Assembly (NCBI GenBank): GCA_015709215.1
Contig: JACCQN010000032.1
Span: 1-38,389 of the forward strand
Direction of reading: 5' to 3'
From: Bacteroidales bacterium
GTDB lineage: Bacteria; Bacteroidota; Bacteroidia; Bacteroidales; F082
Length of the DNA stretch: 38,389 nucleotides
The first letter of the stretch is position 1; each line of letters starts with the position of its first letter. Below are positions 33,913 to 38,389 of this stretch, one piece after another. Position numbers and translations under genes: made by a program. Under the pieces are notes generated by a model. The model did no database searches and was not told where the DNA came from. It worked only from the letters and a program-made list of their open reading frames with translations.

Positions 33913-35514
33913 TCAGGCATCCATTTTTTTACGTAAGGCAGCATCAAGGCTTAGCTCTATCTTCTCCAGTTCGTCTTCATAGAAGTGTTTATCGCCAAAT
34001 AAAGGTTTGAGCTTTGCAATGGTATTTTCGTTTTCGTCGTATTTTGCAAGGAAAACTTTGTCCATCCACTCCATATTACGACTTTCGTTAAACTTGAGAG
34101 CAAAGGCTTTTTCGCCATTTACCATTACTTCACCCAGCATGGAAATTTTTCCGGCCGATGAAGTCATGGTGATGTAACGCGAAGGCCTGGCAATTGAAGG
34201 CAATGAGCGATAAACTTTACTAAATATTTGATTAATAATGGTTAATGGAACAGTAAAGTAGTGATGTTCGCCTGTTGGTCGTGCACAATACATTGAATGG
34301 AAACCAACAGAAAGGGTTGAAAGTACATTACCCAAATCAATCCAGTTTTGAGCTGATTTATCAATGTCAATCACACCATTTTCATCTGAGAAAAGACTGA
34401 TGTGATGCATAACCGGACTCTGACTTTTAATTACCACTCCATGATTTTTAAGCCTTCGAATGGCAGCAATGGTCGAGGGATTTAATACTTCGCGGGGTGT
34501 TGAGAAATGCGACATAAAAACTACCTGCAAACCATTGTCGTTCAATTTTTTAAAGAACTTCAAAAACTTATTATATTCGCTTTTCAGGATCATTTCGGGA
34601 TGAAAAGTAAGTACACGGGTTCCCAGTCGCAGGGTTTTGATATGCATCAATTCCGGATCTTCGATTACCGGAAGCATATAAGCCTCCAATCGGTCATAAG
34701 TAATATATCCGGCATCTCCGCCAGTTATCAGTATATCAGTAACTTCTTTATGCTTGCGCAGGTATTCAACTACTTGAGTGATATCTTTTTGTACAAACAT
34801 ATCTTCGTCGCCACGAACCTGTGCATGCCTGAAACAATAAGTGCAGAAAGAAAAACAGTTTTGAGTGCTTGCGTCAAAAATTAGCTGAACCTGCGGGTAT
34901 TTATGCTGACTTCCTTTTAAAATTTCAAGCTCTCCGTCTTCATGTTCGTACCAGGGTTTGTTGAGCAGCTGTTTGCCATCGTGTGGATTAGTTTGCTTGA
35001 TATAATCAGTGATGAGCTGTTCTTTAGCTGCTTCATTTTCAGCTTTTTGATAAGCCTCAAACAATTCTGGATTGATCATTCCAGGCTGAGGGAAAACCAA
35101 TTGAAATAGAGAATCTTTGGCAAAGTTTTTCCAGTTGATTTTATTAAGCACATGTTTTGTGGCCAGAAAGCGATACACATTTATAAAAAGCTCGCGCTGT
35201 TCGATATAACCGATATCTATTCCATTTGCATTGAGTACCGAAACAATTTCGCGAAAGCCTCTCAGACCTGAATAGCGTTCTTTGCCGGTAAACATGAATT
35301 CTGTTGATTCCATGATGCCCGAATGCTGTGGATAGCTGTTGTGCAAACGAGCCAAAAGGCCAGATGGCAACAAATTCTCGCTCAGGATATTATGTTTGAT
35401 GTCATCATTGTAGTGGTAACGATCCATGATTTGAGCTACATCCTCATCAGTAATAAGTTCGTTAATCTTTTTTTCTGAAATTTCAGCTGGTACAGCTGGC
35501 GTTGAAGTTGACAT
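33913..35514 (-). CDS. KamA-family radical SAM/PLP aminomutase, probably not lysine-specific
   Basis: The protein has 533 residues against 416 for Clostridium lysine 2,3-aminomutase; most of the extra length is N-terminal. CxxxCxxC is C220, C224, C227. ITGGDAG (263-269) replaces the family's usual GGDP/GGDA segment. K456, in a SSAGK motif where LAM has a GGGGK, is the likely PLP Lys. The two Asp residues that hold the lysine side-chain amine in LAM (Asp293, Asp330) align by eye to Ala411 and Thr449. That argues against lysine as substrate and also differs from the Lys/Asn pair reported in glutamate 2,3-aminomutase. It heads an operon with CoA-transferase, aminotransferase and thiolase genes, fitting a role producing a beta-amino acid. 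Family is sure, substrate unknown. Confidence 0.9.
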   Translation of the reverse strand: MSTSTPAVPAEISEKKINELITDEDVAQIMDRYHYNDDIKHNILSENLLPSGLLARLHNSYPQHSGIMESTEFMFTGKERYSGLRGFREIVSVLNANGIDIGYIEQRELFINVYRFLATKHVLNKINWKNFAKDSLFQLVFPQPGMINPELFEAYQKAENEAAKEQLITDYIKQTNPHDGKQLLNKPWYEHEDGELEILKGSQHKYPQVQLIFDASTQNCFSFCTYCFRHAQVRGDEDMFVQKDITQVVEYLRKHKEVTDILITGGDAGYITYDRLEAYMLPVIEDPELMHIKTLRLGTRVLTFHPEMILKSEYNKFLKFFKKLNDNGLQVVFMSHFSTPREVLNPSTIAAIRRLKNHGVVIKSQSPVMHHISLFSDENGVIDIDKSAQNWIDLGNVLSTLSVGFHSMYCARPTGEHHYFTVPLTIINQIFSKVYRSLPSIARPSRYITMTSSAGKISMLGEVMVNGEKAFALKFNESRNMEWMDKVFLAKYDENENTIAKLKPLFGDKHFYEDELEKIELSLDAALRKKMDA

Positions 35515-35602
35515 GTTTATTATTTTTTGAAGTTATTTCTCTGAAAAAGAAAAAACAGTTTATAATCATCCTTTATAGGGTCGCAATCGTTTTAAGTCTA
35601 TG

Positions 35603-35610
35603 CAAAATTA
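35603..35610 (-). promoter_or_regulatory. -7 box of the aminomutase operon
   Basis: On the minus strand this reads TAATTTTG (TAnnTTTG), 88 bp before the aminomutase ATG. No -33 TTTG is evident. The 286-bp intergenic also carries the cca promoter on the other strand. Confidence 0.4.
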
Positions 35611-35784
35611 GAAGATTTAATACATCCTTACTGCTTATAAGCTTAATTTAGAAGCGGTCTAAAGTAAAAAATGATTATAACTTAAAATAACCCATAAAAG
35701 ATTCTGGTATATGAGTTTGACAGCTGTATGACAAGCTGTTGATGCCAGACAAATAAAATGGGTTCAGAGCTCGTGATTAACTCT

Positions 35785-35792
35785 TAAATTTG
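35785..35792 (+). promoter_or_regulatory. -7 box of the cca-miaA unit, nearly leaderless
   Basis: TAAATTTG is followed by CAGCCGAA and the ATG at 35801, leaving only 8 nt between the box and the start codon. The same sequence TAAATTTGCAGCC precedes the gene at 22571. Confidence 0.55.
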
Positions 35793-35800
35793 CAGCCGAA

Positions 35801-37288
35801 ATGACAAAAATCGCGCAGCATCTTACGTTACCAGTTTTTGAAATCATCCGTGATGTTTCAAAAGCGATGAACCTAAAAGTTTATTTAGTTGGAGGCTATG
35901 TGCGGGATGCTCTGTTGGGAAGGTCATCCAAAGATATTGATGTGGTAGTGGTTGGTGATGGTTTGGAACTTGCTGCTGCCGTTGCCAAAGCCATCGGAAA
36001 GCATACCGAAGCGAAATTTTACGGGCAATTTGGCACTGCTATGTTAAGGCATAAAGGTCTTGAAATTGAATTTGTTGGCGCCCGTAAAGAGTCCTATAAA
36101 TTATACAGTCGTAAACCTGATGTAAGACCCGGAACACTTGCCGAAGATTTAAACCGACGCGACTTTACTGTTAATGCATTGGCAGTCAGTTTAAACGAAA
36201 AGAATTTTGGTGAGTTGATAGATCCCTTTGATGGTCAAAAAGACCTTGAGCAACAAATACTCAAAACTCCTCTGGATGCGGATATCACTTATTCTGATGA
36301 TCCACTCCGTATGATGCGTGCCGTACGATTTGCTTCTCAGTTGAATTTTAAAATTGAGGAATCATCTTTTGAAGCCATCAAACGTAATAAGAACAGACTT
36401 AAAATTGTTTCGCCGGAGCGAATTACTGACGAGTTGAACAAAATTATTCTCTCGAAAAAGCCATCCACAGGTTTTAAATTGCTTTATGATAGCGGATTAC
36501 TCCATATTTTCTTTCCGCAGTTTGCACAACTTCAGGGTGTAGAGGTGGTAAATGGCAAGGGCCATAAGGATAATTTTTACCACACTTTGGAGGTGTTGGA
36601 TAACCTGTCGAGACATTCGGATGACCTTTGGTTGCGTTGGGCAGCAATTTTGCACGACATAGCCAAACCAGTTACTAAACGCTTTGATCCCAAGCAGGGA
36701 TGGACTTTTCACGGTCATGAGTTTCGTGGAGCGAAAATGGTTCCAGGAATATTTAAGCAACTGAAGTTGCCTTTGGGTGATAAGATGAAGTTTGTTCAAA
36801 AGCTTGTGCTACTTCATCTACGGCCTATCGTGCTGGCTCAGGAAATTGTAACAGATTCTGCAGTGAGAAGGTTGCTTTTTGATGCCGGTGATGATATTGA
36901 CGCCCTGATGCAATTATGCGATGCAGATATCACCTCAAAAAATGAATATAAGGTAAAAAAATACCGCGAAAATTTTCAGTTGGTACGCCGGAAACTGCAA
37001 GAGATTGAGGCAAAAGACAAAATCCGTAACTGGCAGCCTCCTGTGAACGGACAAATCATTATGGAAGTATTTGGTTTGAAACCTTGCAAAGAAGTGGGTA
37101 TTATTAAGCTCGCCATACGCGAAGCTGTGCTTGATGGAGTGATTGGCAACAACTTTGAGGAAGCATATACCTATATGAAGACTGTTGCAGAAGGACTTGG
37201 TTTGAAAGTGCAGAACGAAGTAAAAAATACACAGCAAAATGAAGTTTTGCCTTTGCCCGGAAAGTCAAATGATAACAATGAATCCTGA
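35801..37288 (+). CDS. cca: CCA tRNA nucleotidyltransferase with HD domain
   Basis: The protein has 495 residues. Order: nucleotidyltransferase head with GGYVRDALLG (31-40) and the catalytic Asp pair D45/D47; the RRDFTVNALA nucleotide-binding motif; DPLRMMRAVRFA (the neck); and an HD domain with HD at about 285-286 and the GHEFRGAKM stretch. The enzyme adds or repairs the 3' CCA of tRNAs, and here tRNA-Arg at 27920 does lack an encoded CCA. The HD domain is the form seen in bacterial CCA enzymes with phosphatase/phosphodiesterase side activity. Its end overlaps the start of miaA, so both tRNA-processing enzymes are made from one transcript. Confidence 0.95.
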   Translation: MTKIAQHLTLPVFEIIRDVSKAMNLKVYLVGGYVRDALLGRSSKDIDVVVVGDGLELAAAVAKAIGKHTEAKFYGQFGTAMLRHKGLEIEFVGARKESYKLYSRKPDVRPGTLAEDLNRRDFTVNALAVSLNEKNFGELIDPFDGQKDLEQQILKTPLDADITYSDDPLRMMRAVRFASQLNFKIEESSFEAIKRNKNRLKIVSPERITDELNKIILSKKPSTGFKLLYDSGLLHIFFPQFAQLQGVEVVNGKGHKDNFYHTLEVLDNLSRHSDDLWLRWAAILHDIAKPVTKRFDPKQGWTFHGHEFRGAKMVPGIFKQLKLPLGDKMKFVQKLVLLHLRPIVLAQEIVTDSAVRRLLFDAGDDIDALMQLCDADITSKNEYKVKKYRENFQLVRRKLQEIEAKDKIRNWQPPVNGQIIMEVFGLKPCKEVGIIKLAIREAVLDGVIGNNFEEAYTYMKTVAEGLGLKVQNEVKNTQQNEVLPLPGKSNDNNES

Positions 37289-38195
37289 TCAAAAAAAATA
37301 CCTCGTTGTAATTGCCGGACCAACCGCTTCGGGCAAAACAGAGTGGTCGATAAAACTTGCCAAAGCATTGAAAACGGAGATTATTTCGGCTGATAGCAGA
37401 CAAATTTACAAGGAGATGCGTATTGGGACAGCTGTTCCTTCCACTGAAGAACTGGCTTGCGTGAAACATCATCTGATTCAACACATTTCAATAAAGCAAA
37501 ACTACGATGTAGCCCGATACGAGCAGGAAGCTTTGAATTTGCTAAATAATTTATTTACAAAGTATTCTGTTGTGATTCTAACCGGCGGCACAGGTCTTTA
37601 TGTTGATGCTGTTTGCCGTGGCTTGGATAATATCCCTGAAACATCTCCGGAAATCAGAGAACGTGTGACTCAACTTTATAAGAATCAGGGCTTACAAGCT
37701 TTGCAAAATGAAGTTAAAAAACTTGATCCTGAGTATTATGAGATTTTAGATATAATGAATCCGCGCAGGTTACAGAGGGCTTTGGAAGTGATATGGCAGA
37801 CGGGCAGACCCTTTAGCTTTTATCGTAAGAGAAAAACTGTCCCGCGCCCTTTTGAAATTATCTGGACAGCCATTGATATGGATCGTCAGCAGTTGTATAA
37901 CCGGATCAATATGCGTGTGGAAAAAATGTTGAGTGAGGGTTTGATAGCTGAAGCTAAAACGCTTGCTAAATATAAGCATCTCAATGCGTTAAATACGGTT
38001 GGATACAAAGAGCTTTTTGATTATTTTGAAGGAGTAATGAGCATGAATGAAGCTTTGGAAAAAATTAAAACAAACACACGTCAGTATGCTAAACGTCAAC
38101 TTACCTGGCTACACAAAAACACTGAATACAAATGGTTTAAAAAGGATGACTTTGATAGTTTGTTAAATTACGTCTTAACACAGATGGAGCGTTAA
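37278..38195 (+). CDS. miaA: tRNA dimethylallyltransferase
   Basis: The protein has about 305 residues. It has a P-loop AGPTASGKTEWS near the start, SADSRQIYKEMRIGTA, the LTGGTGLYVDA region, NPRRLQRALEV, and a C-terminal TRQYAKRQLTWL signature. It adds a dimethylallyl group to A37 of tRNAs reading UNN codons. I chose the ATG at 37278 (MNPDQKK), overlapping cca by 11 nt; ATGs at 37269 and 37239 are also in frame. Its stop is one base from the opposite-strand gene ending at 38197. Confidence 0.95.
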   Translation: MNPDQKKYLVVIAGPTASGKTEWSIKLAKALKTEIISADSRQIYKEMRIGTAVPSTEELACVKHHLIQHISIKQNYDVARYEQEALNLLNNLFTKYSVVILTGGTGLYVDAVCRGLDNIPETSPEIRERVTQLYKNQGLQALQNEVKKLDPEYYEILDIMNPRRLQRALEVIWQTGRPFSFYRKRKTVPRPFEIIWTAIDMDRQQLYNRINMRVEKMLSEGLIAEAKTLAKYKHLNALNTVGYKELFDYFEGVMSMNEALEKIKTNTRQYAKRQLTWLHKNTEYKWFKKDDFDSLLNYVLTQMER

Positions 38196-38196
38196 A

Positions 38197-38389
38197 CTAA
38201 AGATTATCGTTAAAAAGTTTCTCATAATAAGTCATTAAAGCATCAGCCGGACTTCTTAGGATTTTACTTGCAACAAGTCCCTCTTTACTCATCGCTTCCC
38301 GAAGTATTTCCTGAAACTGATAAGCAATTGCTCCAATAAAACCAATTTTATATTGCTTATAATCAGTAAAGTACTTTATGTTGTGCTGA
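38197..38389 (-). CDS. C-terminus of a BadF/BadG-type (N-acetylglucosamine) kinase, partial
   Basis: The stop codon is at 38197-38199 on the minus strand and the frame runs out of the window at 38389, leaving about 63 codons. It reads KIGFIGAIAYQFQEILREAM, then LRSPADALMTYYEKLF, matching the end of the BadF/BadG/BcrA/BcrD ATPase family kinases, which in Bacteroidota phosphorylate GlcNAc or related amino sugars. It is convergent with miaA with only one base between stop codons. The assignment rests on the tail only. Confidence 0.6.
   Translation of the reverse strand, partial: QHNIKYFTDYKQYKIGFIGAIAYQFQEILREAMSKEGLVASKILRSPADALMTYYEKLFNDNL

Noticed and set aside
33913-35514. Calling the aminomutase lysine 2,3-aminomutase and the operon lysine fermentation
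   Set aside because: The two lysine-binding Asp residues are replaced and none of kamDE, kdd, kce or kal is present in the window.

Overview
The window looks like chromosomal DNA of a Bacteroidota bacterium. Three secreted proteins end in type IX secretion (T9SS) sorting tails. Promoter-like sequences follow the Bacteroidota pattern (TTTG or TTG, about 20 nt, TAnnTTTG). A DUF4251 lipoprotein-like gene is present, and the base composition is AT-rich. No genus can be named from the sequence alone.

Layout. 1-2775: a T9SS-exported C10 cysteine protease and an outer-membrane barrel protein, each followed by a strong hairpin. 2776-4206: promoter-like boxes without a gene, then a deleted IS21-type element with seven plus two terminal repeats and a broken istB. 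4297-6701: a radical SAM enzyme of unknown substrate, divergent from an AraC-type regulator. 6847-8359: a truncated IS1595-type transposase and a DUF6398-like gene. 8861-13432: a zinc-ribbon protein and two T9SS-tailed beta-propeller-like proteins. 13588-20520: a TetM-like ribosomal protection GTPase followed, after 3 nt, by a 1652-residue tandem UvrA-like ATPase. 20542-26606: a small HARE-HTH-like protein, a structured leader RNA in front of a membrane methyltransferase, a thioredoxin/glutaredoxin fusion, an orphan GroES, a large helical periplasmic protein, dipeptidase E and a DUF4251 protein. 26607-27864: about 1.25 kb without an intact gene, on the 3' side of tRNA-Arg(UCU). 27920-29845: the tRNA, an RRM RNA-binding protein, a small unknown protein and a beta-carbonic anhydrase. 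29911-35514: a five-gene minus-strand operon. 35801-38195: cca and miaA. 38197 to the end: the C-terminus of a BadF/BadG-type kinase.

How the genes work together. The operon at 29911-35514 is the most coherent system. It encodes a KamA-family radical SAM aminomutase, both subunits of a 3-oxoacid CoA-transferase, a PLP class III aminotransferase and a PcaF-like thiolase. Read in order, these would convert an alpha-amino acid to a beta-amino acid, a beta-keto acid, a beta-ketoacyl-CoA, and finally acetyl-CoA plus a shortened acyl-CoA. The aminomutase lacks both aspartates that bind lysine in lysine 2,3-aminomutase, so its substrate is probably not lysine. The second notable module is the TetM-like/tandem-UvrA pair, which lacks UvrB-binding domains and looks like a drug or ribosome protection unit rather than nucleotide excision repair. 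The third is a possible attenuator RNA directly in front of the methyltransferase at 21008.
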